This document shows, piece by piece, positions 9,439-17,942 of a DNA stretch of 64,000 nt. The notes beneath the pieces were generated by a model. That model had not been told where the DNA came from, did not search any database, and was given only the letters and a program-made list of their open reading frames with translations. The stretch comes from Microbacterium commune (GTDB taxonomy: Bacteria; Actinomycetota; Actinomycetes; Actinomycetales; Microbacteriaceae). Position numbers and translations under genes: made by a program. The stretch covers positions 117,156-181,155 of the forward strand of contig NZ_JACSPX010000003.1 of NCBI RefSeq assembly GCF_014836945.1, given 5' to 3'. The first letter of the stretch is position 1, and each line of letters starts with the position of its first letter.

Positions 9439-11103
9439 TCACCGCCGCGCGGCGAGGAGCTCCCGCACGGCGGCTTCGAGCTCGGCGACGGCGCGGGCGG
9501 CGTCGGCCGTGCTCTCGCCGCGCGCGTCGATGTACACCTTCAGCTTCGGCTCGGTGCCGCTGGGGCGCACGATGACACGCGACCCGTCGTCGAGGCGGTA
9601 GCGCAGCACGTCTCCCGCGGGCACCCCCGCGTCACCGGTGGCCAGATCCTCTGCCGACGCGACCGCCCGCGCGCCGAACGCCGCGGGCGGCTGGGCGCGC
9701 AGAGACGCCATCGTCGAGCCGATCAGGCTCAGATCGTCGACGCGCACCGATACCTGGCCGCTCGCGAAGTGGCCGATCTCGGCACCGAGCTCGTCGAGCA
9801 GGCCGGCGAGCGTGGTCTCGCGCACCCGCGCCTCGGCGGCGAGGCCGAGCAGGGCGACCGCGGCGGAGATGCCGTCCTTGTCGCGCACGGTGTCGGGGTT
9901 CACCAGGTAGCCGAGAGCCTCTTCGAAGCCGAACACCATGCCGGGAGCACGCGAGATCCATTTGAAGCCGGTGAGCGTCTCGTGGAAGTCGAGTCCGTAG
10001 CGCTCGGCGACCGCACCGAGCCCGGGGGAGGAGACCAGCGAGCAGGCGAGGGATGCCCCTGCCGTGCCCTGCGCGGCGCGTGCCGCCCGCCAGCCGAGCA
10101 GCAGCCCGACCTCGTTGCCGGTCAGGCGGCGCCAGCCGCCCTCGGCTGCCGGATCCGGGATGGCGACGGCCAGACGATCGGCGTCGGGGTCGTTCGCGAT
10201 GATGAACTCGGCATCCGCCTCACGCGCTCGAGCGAACGCGAGGTCCATCGCACCCGGCTCCTCGGGATTGGGGAACGAGACGGTGCGGAACGTCGGATCG
10301 GGGTCGCGCTGCGCGTCGACGATGCGCGGGGCCGGGTAGCCCGCGGCCTTCACGACGCGCGAGAAGGTCTCCCAGCCCACGCCGTGCAGGGCCGTGTACA
10401 CCCAGCGCATCTCCTGCACGCCGAACGGTGCGGGAGCCACGGCTGCGGTCGCCGCGATGTAGGCGTCGACGACGTCGTCACCGGCGATCTCGTACGCGGC
10501 CGAGCGGGGCAGCAGGCTCACGTCGCCCGCATCGGCGACGCGCTGGATGTGCGCGGCGATCTGCGCGTCCGCCGGAGCGACGATCTGCGATCCGCCGTCC
10601 TCGCCGCCGAGGTAGACCTTGTAGCCGTTGTCGTTCGGCGGGTTGTGGCTGGCGGTGACCATGATTCCGGCATCCGCCTGCAGGTGGCGCACCGCGAACG
10701 CGAGCACCGGCGTCGGCAGCAGTCTCGGCAGCAGGATCGTGCGCAGCCCGGCACCGGCGAGGATCTCGGCCGAGTCGAGCGCGAAGCGGCGGGAGTTGCG
10801 TCGGCCGTCGTAGCCGATGACCACGGTGGGACGCGTCGTGCTGCGCTGCAGCAGGTACCCCGCGAAGCCTGCGGCCGCCTGGGTCACGAGCACGCGGTTC
10901 ATGCGGTTGCTGCCCGCGCCCAGCTCACCGCGCAGACCCGCGGTGCCGAAGGCGAGCCGTCTGCCGAAGCGGTCCTCGAGATCGGCGAGAGCCGCCGCGT
11001 CACCGCCCGCGGCGCGGGTGATGATGCCGGCGAGCTCGTCGCGGGTCTCGGCATCCGGGTCCTGTCGCAGCCAGGCGCGCGCCTGGTCGAGCCGCTCGCT
11101 CAC
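9439..11103 (-). CDS. pmmB: Phospho-sugar mutase, PGM2/PmmB-like, probable phosphopentomutase
   Basis: A 554-residue alpha-D-phosphohexomutase family protein. The active-site phosphoserine loop is TASHNPPNDNGYKVY (about residue 143), the metal loop DPDADRLAVA, the sugar loop GFEEALGY and the C-terminal phosphate loop RPSGTEPKLKVY. The NGYKVY form of the serine loop is that of PGM2-type enzymes, which act on ribose- and deoxyribose-1-phosphate. It starts at GTG overlapping the PNP stop (GTGA). Coupling to PNP, with deoA nearby, supports conversion of (deoxy)ribose-1-phosphate to the 5-phosphate rather than cell-wall mannose metabolism. M. tuberculosis pmmB (Rv3308) sits in the same place. Confidence 0.9.
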   Translation of the reverse strand: MSERLDQARAWLRQDPDAETRDELAGIITRAAGGDAAALADLEDRFGRRLAFGTAGLRGELGAGSNRMNRVLVTQAAAGFAGYLLQRSTTRPTVVIGYDGRRNSRRFALDSAEILAGAGLRTILLPRLLPTPVLAFAVRHLQADAGIMVTASHNPPNDNGYKVYLGGEDGGSQIVAPADAQIAAHIQRVADAGDVSLLPRSAAYEIAGDDVVDAYIAATAAVAPAPFGVQEMRWVYTALHGVGWETFSRVVKAAGYPAPRIVDAQRDPDPTFRTVSFPNPEEPGAMDLAFARAREADAEFIIANDPDADRLAVAIPDPAAEGGWRRLTGNEVGLLLGWRAARAAQGTAGASLACSLVSSPGLGAVAERYGLDFHETLTGFKWISRAPGMVFGFEEALGYLVNPDTVRDKDGISAAVALLGLAAEARVRETTLAGLLDELGAEIGHFASGQVSVRVDDLSLIGSTMASLRAQPPAAFGARAVASAEDLATGDAGVPAGDVLRYRLDDGSRVIVRPSGTEPKLKVYIDARGESTADAARAVAELEAAVRELLAARR

Positions 11104-11933
11104 AGCGCCTCGATCACTCGGGCCAGCAGCGCCGAGATCACCGGCTCGGCCTCACGGCCGGCCTCGATGACCTCCTCGTGGCTGAGCGGGGTCTTCTGGA
11201 TGCCGGCGGCGAGGTTCGTGATCAGCGAGAAGCCGAGGATCTCCATGCCCGCCTGCCGGGCGGCGATCGCCTCGAGAGCGGTCGACATGCCGACGATGTC
11301 ACCGCCGATAGCCTTGGCCATCTGCACCTCCGCCGGGGTCTCGTAGTGCGGGCCGCGGAACTGGGTGTACACGCCCTCGTCGAGAGTGGGGTCGACGGTG
11401 CGGGCGATGTCGCGCAGCCGCGTCGAGTACAGGTCGGTGAGGTCGACGAAGGTCGCGCCCTCGAGCGGCGAGTCGGCGGTGAGGTTGATGTGGTCGCTGA
11501 TCAGCACCGGCTGGCCGGGCTTCCACGTCTCGCGGATCCCCCCGGCGCCGTTGGTGAGCACCATGGTCTTCGCGCCCGTCGCGGCTGCGGTGCGCACCGA
11601 GTGCACGACCCGGCGCACGCCGTGGGCCTCGTAGTAGTGCGTGCGCGCACCGATCACCAGCACGTTTCGGCCGCCGGGGGTGCGGATGCTGCGCAGCGTG
11701 CCGACATGCCCGTCGAGCGCGGGCTTCGAGAAGCCGGTCACCTCGGTGGCGGGAACGGTGGCGACGGTCTCGCCGATCAGCTCGGCGGCCTTGCCCCAGC
11801 CGGAGCCGAGGGTCAGGGCGATGTCGTGGTGGTCGACCCCGGTCAGGCGAGCGATGTCGGCGGCCGCATCGGCGGCGACGGCGAACGGATCGGCCGTCGG
11901 GTCGTCCAGGGGGTTCAGGGAGTTCTCACGCAT
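11100..11933 (-). CDS. punA: Purine nucleoside phosphorylase (trimeric class)
   Basis: A 277-residue enzyme cleaving inosine/guanosine and deoxy forms to base plus (deoxy)ribose-1-phosphate. Family motifs are LGSGWG (phosphate loop), HYYEAHGVRRVVH, LTNGAGGI, FRGPHYETPAEV and MSTALEAIAARQ, the pattern of the class I trimeric enzymes (M. tuberculosis Rv3307). A TAGAGT -10 box lies six bases upstream of the ATG, so this is probably the head of a leaderless three-gene operon with the phosphomutase and hydrolase. Confidence 0.96.
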   Translation of the reverse strand: MRENSLNPLDDPTADPFAVAADAAADIARLTGVDHHDIALTLGSGWGKAAELIGETVATVPATEVTGFSKPALDGHVGTLRSIRTPGGRNVLVIGARTHYYEAHGVRRVVHSVRTAAATGAKTMVLTNGAGGIRETWKPGQPVLISDHINLTADSPLEGATFVDLTDLYSTRLRDIARTVDPTLDEGVYTQFRGPHYETPAEVQMAKAIGGDIVGMSTALEAIAARQAGMEILGFSLITNLAAGIQKTPLSHEEVIEAGREAEPVISALLARVIEAL

Positions 11934-11939
11934 GCCTCC

Positions 11940-11945
11940 ACTCTA
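11940..11945 (-). promoter_or_regulatory. -10 box of the PNP operon
   Basis: TAGAGT on the minus strand, six bases before the ATG at 11933. It predicts a transcript starting at the start codon. The intervening GGAGGC may also act as a ribosome site. Confidence 0.55.
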
Positions 11946-11981
11946 GGAAGGTGGCGGGGCCGCTGCCAGGATTGCGGAAGA

Positions 11982-13430
11982 ATGGAGTTCATGTCTCAGA
12001 CTTCCTTCGCGAACAGGCAGAGCGTCGCCGTCCTCGGCGGCGGTCCCGGTGGGTACGAGGCGGCGCTCGCCGCAGCGCAGCTGGGAGCGGATGTGACGCT
12101 CGTCGAGCGCGTGGGCGTGGGCGGGTCGGCCGTGCTCACCGATGTGGTGCCGTCCAAGAGCCTCATCGCCACCGCCGATGCCGCCGTCGCCATCGCCGGG
12201 GCCACCGACCTCGGCGTGCAGTTCTACGCGCGCGGCGCGGACGACAGGCCGCTCAAGCCCGAGATCGCCATCAACCTCGCCGCCGTCAACAAGCGACTGC
12301 TCGCCCTCGCCGGCCAGCAGTCGGAGGACATGCGCTCCACCCTGCTCGAGGCCGGCGTGCGCATCATCTCCGGACACGGCCGCCTGGAAGGTCCCAACGC
12401 CATCGTGGTCTCCACGGGACTGCACGGCACGGACTTCGACCGTGTCGAGGCGGACACCATCGTCGTGTCGGTCGGCGCCTCGCCCCGCGAGCTGCCCTCG
12501 GCGAAGCCCGACGGCGAGCGCATCCTCACCTGGACCCAGCTGTACGACATGAAGGCGCTGCCCGAGCACCTGATCGTCGTGGGCTCGGGTGTGACCGGTG
12601 CGGAGTTCGCGTCGGCGTACATGAACCTCGGCGCGAAGGTCACGCTCATCTCGAGCCGCGACCAGGTGCTGCCCGGTGAGGACGAGGACGCCGCGAAGGT
12701 GCTCGAGAAGGTGTTCACCCGCGGCGGCATGAAGGTGCTCTCGAAGTCCCGCGCAGAGAGCGTGCAGCGCACCGATGACGGGGTGCGGGTCACCCTGTCC
12801 GACGGTCGCACCGTCGAGGGCAGCCACTGTCTGATGGCGGTCGGATCGATCCCGAACACGGCCGGCATCGGCCTCGAGGAGGCGGGCATCGGGCTCACCG
12901 AATCCGGTCACGTGCGGGTCAACCGGGTGGCGCGCACCTCGGTTCCCAACGTCTACGCCGTGGGCGACTGCACGAACTTCTTCCCGCTGGCATCCGTCGC
13001 ATCCATGCAGGGGCGCACGGCCGTCTTCCACGCGCTGGGTGACATCGTGATCCCGCTCGAGGTGCGCAAGATCACCGCCAACATCTTCACCGCACCCGAG
13101 ATCGCGACGGTCGGCTACTCCGAGCAGGACGTCGCGAACGGGCAGGCCGACGGCATCGCGCACAAGCTGCCGCTCGCCGCCAACCCGCGCGCGAAGATGC
13201 TGGGCATCAAGGACGGCTTCGTTAAGATCATCGCGCTGCGCGGCTCGGGGACGGTGGTCGGCGGTGTGATCGTCGCGCCACGGGCATCCGAGCTGATCTA
13301 CCCGATCGCGATGGCGATCGAGCGTCGCCTCACCGTCGACCAGGTCGCGCGCGTGTTCGCCGCCTATCCGTCGCTGACCACCAGCATCACCGATGCGACC
13401 CGTGCCATGCATGCGGTCGGCGTCGTCTGA
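11982..13430 (+). CDS. lpdA: NAD(P)H-quinone reductase, LpdA-like flavoprotein
   Basis: A 482-residue two-dinucleotide-binding-domain flavoprotein. FAD site GGGPGGYEAALAAAQLGA at residues 18-35, NAD(P) site VVGSGVTGAEFASAYMNLG, second FAD motif VYAVGDCT, and a C-terminal dimerisation domain. The usual CxxxxC redox disulfide is absent: the segment reads GVGGSAVLTDVVPSK. This is the hallmark of M. tuberculosis LpdA (Rv3303c), a quinone reductase rather than a lipoamide dehydrogenase, and the gene neighbourhood matches. An in-frame ATG at 11991 is an alternative start. Confidence 0.92.
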   Translation: MEFMSQTSFANRQSVAVLGGGPGGYEAALAAAQLGADVTLVERVGVGGSAVLTDVVPSKSLIATADAAVAIAGATDLGVQFYARGADDRPLKPEIAINLAAVNKRLLALAGQQSEDMRSTLLEAGVRIISGHGRLEGPNAIVVSTGLHGTDFDRVEADTIVVSVGASPRELPSAKPDGERILTWTQLYDMKALPEHLIVVGSGVTGAEFASAYMNLGAKVTLISSRDQVLPGEDEDAAKVLEKVFTRGGMKVLSKSRAESVQRTDDGVRVTLSDGRTVEGSHCLMAVGSIPNTAGIGLEEAGIGLTESGHVRVNRVARTSVPNVYAVGDCTNFFPLASVASMQGRTAVFHALGDIVIPLEVRKITANIFTAPEIATVGYSEQDVANGQADGIAHKLPLAANPRAKMLGIKDGFVKIIALRGSGTVVGGVIVAPRASELIYPIAMAIERRLTVDQVARVFAAYPSLTTSITDATRAMHAVGVV

Positions 13431-13447
13431 CCCGACCACCGCAGACG

Positions 13448-13483
13448 CAGAAGGCGCGCCCCGGGATCGGGACGCGCCTTCTG
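13448..13483. terminator. Bidirectional hairpin terminator between lpdA and accA
   Basis: A perfect 11-bp stem (CAGAAGGCGCG at 13448-13458 with its complement at 13473-13483) enclosing a second short CCCG/CGGG stem. It lies between two convergent genes and can serve both; there is no long T tract. Confidence 0.85.
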
Positions 13484-13498
13484 TGCATCGGGTGCGGG

Positions 13499-15268
13499 TC
13501 AGCTGATCGTCAGCAGCTGATGCCCGGCCGAGACGGTCGTACCGGGGGTGGCGTCGATGGCGCCGACGACGCCGTCCTTGTGCGCCTGCAGCGGCTGCTC
13601 CATCTTCATCGCCTCGAGCACGACCACGAGGTCGCCCTTGACGACGTGCTGGCCCTCTTCGACGGCGAGCTTGACGACGGTCGCCTGCATGGGCGACTTG
13701 ACGGCATCGCCCGACGCTCCGGCGTTCGCGGTGGCGGTGTGGCTGCGTCGCGACGGCGGAACCGCCGCCGGACGGCCGGCGGTTCCCGCGACGGGGGCGA
13801 CGACGCGGTCGGGAAGGCTCACCTCGAGGCGCTTGCCGGCGACCTCGACGACGACGGTGTGACGGCCGGGCGCGGGGGCGGGCTCGTCGAGCTCGCCGTC
13901 CCACGCGGGGATGTCGTTGACGAACTCGGTCTCGATCCAGCGCGTGTACACGCCGAACTCGCCGTCGGCGGCGACGAACGTCGGGTCCCGGACGACCTTG
14001 CGGTGGAACGGGAGCACGGTCGGCATGCCGGCCACCTCGAATTCGTCGAGCGCCCGACGGGAGCGCTCGAGGGCCTCGGCGCGGTCGCGGCCGGTGACGA
14101 TGATCTTCGCCAGCAGCGAGTCGAAGGCGCCCGAGACGGCGTCGCCTGCCGTGACGCCCGAGTCGAGACGGATGCCGGGACCGCCGAACGTCTTGAAGAC
14201 GTTGATCGGGCCGGGCTGGGGGAGGAAGCCGCGACCCGGGTCCTCGCCGTTGATGCGGAACTCGATCGAGTGGCCCTGCGGTGCCGGGTCGTCGTAGTCG
14301 ATGGTGCCGCCGGCGGCGATGCGGAACTGCTCGCGCACGAGATCGATTCCGGTGACCTCCTCGGACACCGGGTGCTCGACCTGCAGGCGGGTGTTCACCT
14401 CGAGGAACGAGACCGTGCCGTCAGCGCCGATGAGGAACTCGCAGGTGCCCGCGCCGAGGTAGCCGACCTCCTTGAGGATGGCCTTCGACGCGGAGTACAG
14501 CAGCTCGTTCTGCTCGTCGGTGAGGAAGGGCGCCGGCGCCTCCTCGACGAGCTTCTGGTGACGTCGCTGCAGCGAGCAGTCGCGGGTCGAGATGACGACG
14601 ACGTTGCCCTCGGCATCCGCAAGGCACTGCGTCTCGACGTGGCGCGGCTTGTCGAGGTACTTCTCGACGAAGCACTCGCCACGGCCGAACGCGGCGACCG
14701 CCTCGCGCGTCGCCGACTCGAAGAGCTCGGCGACCTCGTCGAGCTCGCGCGCGACCTTGAGACCGCGCCCGCCGCCGCCGTATGCCGCCTTGATGGCGAT
14801 CGGCAGGCCGTGCTCCTTCGCGAAGGCGATGACGTCGTCTGCGCCGTCGACCGGTCCGGGGGTGCCGGGGGCCAGCGGTGCGCCGACCTTCTCTGCGACG
14901 TGACGGGCGGTCACCTTGTCGCCGAGCGCCTCGATGGCTTCGGGCGATGGGCCGATCCACGTCATCCCCGCGCCGATGACGGCGCGCGCGAAGTCGGCGT
15001 TCTCGGCCAGGAACCCGTATCCCGGGTGCACGGCGTCGGCGCCGGCGCGACGCGCCACGGAGAGGATCTTGTCGATCTGCAGGTAGGTCGCTGCGCTCGT
15101 GACCCCGTCGAGGCTGTAGGCCTCGTCGGCGAGACGCGCGTGCAGGGCGTCGCGATCCTGGTCGGCGTACACGGCGACGGAGGAGATTCCGGAGTCCCGG
15201 GCGGCGCGGATGATGCGTACGGCGATCTCGCCGCGGTTCGCGATGAGCACCTTGGCGATATCAGGCAT
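13499..15268 (-). CDS. accA3: Acyl-CoA carboxylase alpha subunit: biotin carboxylase plus biotin carrier
   Basis: A 589-residue AccA3-type protein. Residues 1-450 are the ATP-grasp biotin carboxylase ([29 protein letters not shown], the catalytic [14 protein letters not shown]). The last 75 residues are a biotinyl domain with [11 protein letters not shown], Lys at about residue 552. It supplies carboxybiotin to AccD-type beta subunits for malonyl- and methylmalonyl-CoA. A TAGGCT -10 box seven bases before the ATG at 15268 suggests its own leaderless promoter, in addition to read-through from maf 67 bases upstream. Confidence 0.96.
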   Translation of the reverse strand: MPDIAKVLIANRGEIAVRIIRAARDSGISSVAVYADQDRDALHARLADEAYSLDGVTSAATYLQIDKILSVARRAGADAVHPGYGFLAENADFARAVIGAGMTWIGPSPEAIEALGDKVTARHVAEKVGAPLAPGTPGPVDGADDVIAFAKEHGLPIAIKAAYGGGGRGLKVARELDEVAELFESATREAVAAFGRGECFVEKYLDKPRHVETQCLADAEGNVVVISTRDCSLQRRHQKLVEEAPAPFLTDEQNELLYSASKAILKEVGYLGAGTCEFLIGADGTVSFLEVNTRLQVEHPVSEEVTGIDLVREQFRIAAGGTIDYDDPAPQGHSIEFRINGEDPGRGFLPQPGPINVFKTFGGPGIRLDSGVTAGDAVSGAFDSLLAKIIVTGRDRAEALERSRRALDEFEVAGMPTVLPFHRKVVRDPTFVAADGEFGVYTRWIETEFVNDIPAWDGELDEPAPAPGRHTVVVEVAGKRLEVSLPDRVVAPVAGTAGRPAAVPPSRRSHTATANAGASGDAVKSPMQATVVKLAVEEGQHVVKGDLVVVLEAMKMEQPLQAHKDGVVGAIDATPGTTVSAGHQLLTIS

Positions 15269-15275
15269 GGGCTTC

Positions 15276-15281
15276 AGCCTA
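15276..15281 (-). promoter_or_regulatory. -10 box of accA
   Basis: TAGGCT on the minus strand, seven bases before the ATG at 15268, fitting a leaderless start. Confidence 0.5.
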
Positions 15282-15335
15282 GCGAGGTCGACGCCGATCC
15301 TTTTGACGACTCTCCACAAGAAATACGGCAATCCG

Positions 15336-15983
15336 TTAGGACTGCGACCACAAATCGGTCCAGACGACGTCGAGCTCCCGCGCCAGGCGGCGAAGTGTCG
15401 ACAGCGACATGCCCACCACCGTCGACGGATCGCCCTCGACTCGCGTGATGAACGGCCCGCCGAGACTGTCGACCGTGAACGCGCCCGCCACGTGCAGCGG
15501 CTCGCCGCTGTCGATGTACGCCGCCAGTTCGGCATCCGTCACATCGTCGGCGAAGGTGACCGCAGCCTCGGCGACGGCCGTCGCCTCCACCGGCTCGCGG
15601 TCGGGTCCGACGCGGAAGACCGAGTGACCGGAGTGCAGGATGCCGGTGGCGCCGCGCATCTGCTGCCAGCGCTCGTATGCCGCCTCCGGCGTGTACGGCT
15701 TGCCGTGCACCTGCCCTCCGATGGCGAACATCGAGTCGCCGCCGATCACGATGCCGTCGAAGCGCGGATGCTCGGCGTGGATGCGCCCCGCGACATCGGC
15801 GGCCTTCGCCCTGGCGAGCAGAAGCACCAGCTCGTCCGGTGCGAGCGGGGCTCCGCGTTCCGCGCTCGCGGCGGCGGCGACGGCGTCCTCGTCGACCGTG
15901 GGCGCCACGATGAGCGGTTCGATGCCCGCCTGCCGCAGCAGCATCAGGCGGGCGGGGGAGGTGGATGCCAGGCACACGCGCAT
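15336..15983 (-). CDS. maf: Maf-family nucleoside triphosphate pyrophosphatase
   Basis: A 215-residue Maf/Ham1-fold house-cleaning hydrolase of dTTP/UTP and modified nucleotides. It starts [17 protein letters not shown] (phosphate-binding SxSPxR motif), continues with the catalytic Glu/Asp region VIGGDSMF, and has the conserved KPYTPEAA lysine segment. Part of the conserved actinobacterial accD-accE-maf-accA order. The -10 box TAGCGT is six bases before the ATG. Confidence 0.92.
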   Translation of the reverse strand: MRVCLASTSPARLMLLRQAGIEPLIVAPTVDEDAVAAAASAERGAPLAPDELVLLLARAKAADVAGRIHAEHPRFDGIVIGGDSMFAIGGQVHGKPYTPEAAYERWQQMRGATGILHSGHSVFRVGPDREPVEATAVAEAAVTFADDVTDAELAAYIDSGEPLHVAGAFTVDSLGGPFITRVEGDPSTVVGMSLSTLRRLARELDVVWTDLWSQS

Positions 15984-15989
15984 CCCTCC

Positions 15990-15995
15990 ACGCTA
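15990..15995 (-). promoter_or_regulatory. -10 box of maf
   Basis: TAGCGT on the minus strand, six bases from the maf ATG; the spacer GGAGGG also resembles a ribosome site. Confidence 0.5.
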
Positions 15996-16033
15996 GCCCG
16001 TGAGATCTCAGCGGTGTGTGGGATCCTGGAGGG

Positions 16034-17233
16034 ATGACCTCTTCGGCCCGCACGCTCGACCTCGACATCACCGGTATCGCGCACGGCGGCACCTTCATCG
16101 CCCGGCACGAGGGGCGGGTCGTGTTCGTGCCCGACGCCATCCCCGGGGAGCGGGTGCGCGCCGAGGTGACCGAGGGGGAGGACGGCAAGCGGTTCTGGCG
16201 CGCCGAGACGCTCGAGGTGCTCGACGCATCGCCGCACCGCCGCGACCATGTCTGGGCCGAGGCCGACATCTCCCGCGCCCCCGCGGACCGAGTGGGCGGG
16301 GCCGATCTCGGACACATCGACCTCGCGCATCAGCGCGCGCTGAAGCGGCAGGTGCTGCAGGAGGCCCTCGACAAGTTCGCCGGCGCGGGGCTGGCCGCTC
16401 CCGTCGTGGAGCCGGTCGATCAGGCCGACGGCACCGGATGGCGCACCCGCGTCTCGCTGCACGTCGACGCCGACGGACGCGTCGGTCCGTACGCGGCCCG
16501 CAGCCATCGCGTGATCGACGTCGCCACACTGCCCCTCGCGCGCCCCGCCGTCGAGACCGCGGCCTTCGGCCTGCGCTCGCAGAAGCCGGGCCGGGTCGAT
16601 CTGGTGGAAGCGGGCGACGGGCGCGTGCGGGTGCTGCCGCGGCCCGAGGGCGCTCGTCGCGGCCGCGCCGAGGTGGTGTTCGAGCAGGTGCGCGGGCGCC
16701 GCTTCCAGCTCGATGCGTCCGGATTCTGGCAGGTGCACCCGCGCGCCGCTGAGACGCTGCACGACGCCGTCGTCCAGGCGCTCGCCGGTCGGGTGGATCC
16801 GGATGCCACGCACTTCGACCTCTACGGAGGCGTCGGACTGTTCGCGGCGACACTCGCCGAGCAGGGCGCGCAGGACATCGTCACCGTCGAGTCGGACCGC
16901 CGCGCGACCGAGCACGCGGCCGCCAACCTGGCCGACGTCGACGTGCATGCGGTCACCGCGCGGGTCGACCGCTTCCTCACCGGCATCCCCGACGACACGC
17001 GTGCCGGCGCCGTCGTGCTCGATCCGCCGCGCGCCGGGGCGGGGCGCGGGGTCGTCGAGGCGATCAGCGCCCTCGCCCCCGAGGCCGTCGTCTACGTCGC
17101 CTGCGATCCGGTCGCGCTCGCGCGCGATCTCGGCACGTTCCGCGAGCTGGGCTGGGATGTCGCGTCGCTGCGCGCCTTCGACCTCTTCCCGCACTCGCAC
17201 CACTTCGAGGCCGTCGCGCTGCTCGAGCGCTGA
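16034..17233 (+). CDS. TrmA/RumA-family RNA 5-methyluridine methyltransferase lacking Fe-S cysteines
   Basis: A 399-residue SAM-dependent RNA methyltransferase. An N-terminal TRAM-like beta-barrel (about residues 5-60) is followed by the central domain and the C-terminal Rossmann domain with DLYGGVGLFAATLA (SAM loop) and DPPRAGAG. The catalytic Cys is in YVACDPVALARDL. That is the only cysteine in the protein: the cluster ligands of E. coli RumA are replaced (segment HVWAEADISRAPADRVGG). The target base is unknown. It opens a plus-strand block that interrupts the acc/maf cluster. Confidence 0.88.
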   Translation: MTSSARTLDLDITGIAHGGTFIARHEGRVVFVPDAIPGERVRAEVTEGEDGKRFWRAETLEVLDASPHRRDHVWAEADISRAPADRVGGADLGHIDLAHQRALKRQVLQEALDKFAGAGLAAPVVEPVDQADGTGWRTRVSLHVDADGRVGPYAARSHRVIDVATLPLARPAVETAAFGLRSQKPGRVDLVEAGDGRVRVLPRPEGARRGRAEVVFEQVRGRRFQLDASGFWQVHPRAAETLHDAVVQALAGRVDPDATHFDLYGGVGLFAATLAEQGAQDIVTVESDRRATEHAAANLADVDVHAVTARVDRFLTGIPDDTRAGAVVLDPPRAGAGRGVVEAISALAPEAVVYVACDPVALARDLGTFRELGWDVASLRAFDLFPHSHHFEAVALLER

Positions 17234-17267
17234 CGTGCTCGAGCACGGCGCGCCGCCGTGCAATCGG

Positions 17268-17273
17268 TAGGCT
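17268..17273 (+). promoter_or_regulatory. -10 box of the response regulator operon
   Basis: TAGGCT exactly six bases before the ATG at 17280, predicting a leaderless transcript for the regulator/kinase/membrane protein operon. Confidence 0.6.
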
Positions 17274-17279
17274 GACGAC

Positions 17280-17942
17280 ATGAGTACCGTCGCCCTCATC
17301 GACGATCACGAGTCCGTGCGCCTCGGCCTGGAGGCCGCATGCCTGCGCGAGGGCGGCGAGCGCGTCGTCTTCTCCGGCGGAACCGTCAAGGAGTACCTGA
17401 CCTGGCGGGCGACGTCCGCCGAGCCGCCCGTCGACGTGGTGGTGCTCGACCTCACTCTCGGTGACGGCACGACCGTGACCGAGAACGTCGCGAGGCTGGT
17501 CGCCGACGGCGCGAGCGTCGTGATCCACAGCGTCGCCGACCGGCCGGCCTCGGTGCGCGAAGCGCTCGCCGCGGGAGCCGCCGGGGTGGTCAGCAAGTCG
17601 TCGGCGCTGGGCGACGTGCTCGATGCCATCCGCACGGTCGCGCGCGGCGAGGCGCTGAACAACGTCGAATGGGCCAGCGCCGTCGACGGCGACCGCGAGT
17701 TCGCCGACGCGCAGCTGTCGACCAGGGAGCGCGAGGTGCTGCGGCTGTACGCCGCCGGGCTGCCGCTGAAGGCCGTCGCCGAGCGTCTCGGGGTCGCGTA
17801 CTCGACCGCGAAGGAGAACATCACGCGCATCCGCGTGAAGTACGTCGAAGTGGGGCGCCCCGCGCCCACGAAGGTCGACCTGCTGCGTCGTGCCATGGAA
17901 GACGGCATCGTCGAATCGGACGGTGCGCCGAGTGGCGAGTGA
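17280..17942 (+). CDS. NarL/LuxR-family response regulator
   Basis: A 220-residue two-domain regulator. The receiver domain starts VALIDDHESVR (acidic pocket) with phospho-acceptor Asp at about residue 57 in VVVLDLTLGDG and the conserved Lys in VVSKSSAL. The LuxR-type HTH (about residues 147-205) contains LSTREREVLRLYAAG and LGVAYSTAKENITRI. The downstream kinase start overlaps its end, so the two are a cognate pair. Stimulus unknown. Confidence 0.92.
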   Translation: MSTVALIDDHESVRLGLEAACLREGGERVVFSGGTVKEYLTWRATSAEPPVDVVVLDLTLGDGTTVTENVARLVADGASVVIHSVADRPASVREALAAGAAGVVSKSSALGDVLDAIRTVARGEALNNVEWASAVDGDREFADAQLSTREREVLRLYAAGLPLKAVAERLGVAYSTAKENITRIRVKYVEVGRPAPTKVDLLRRAMEDGIVESDGAPSGE

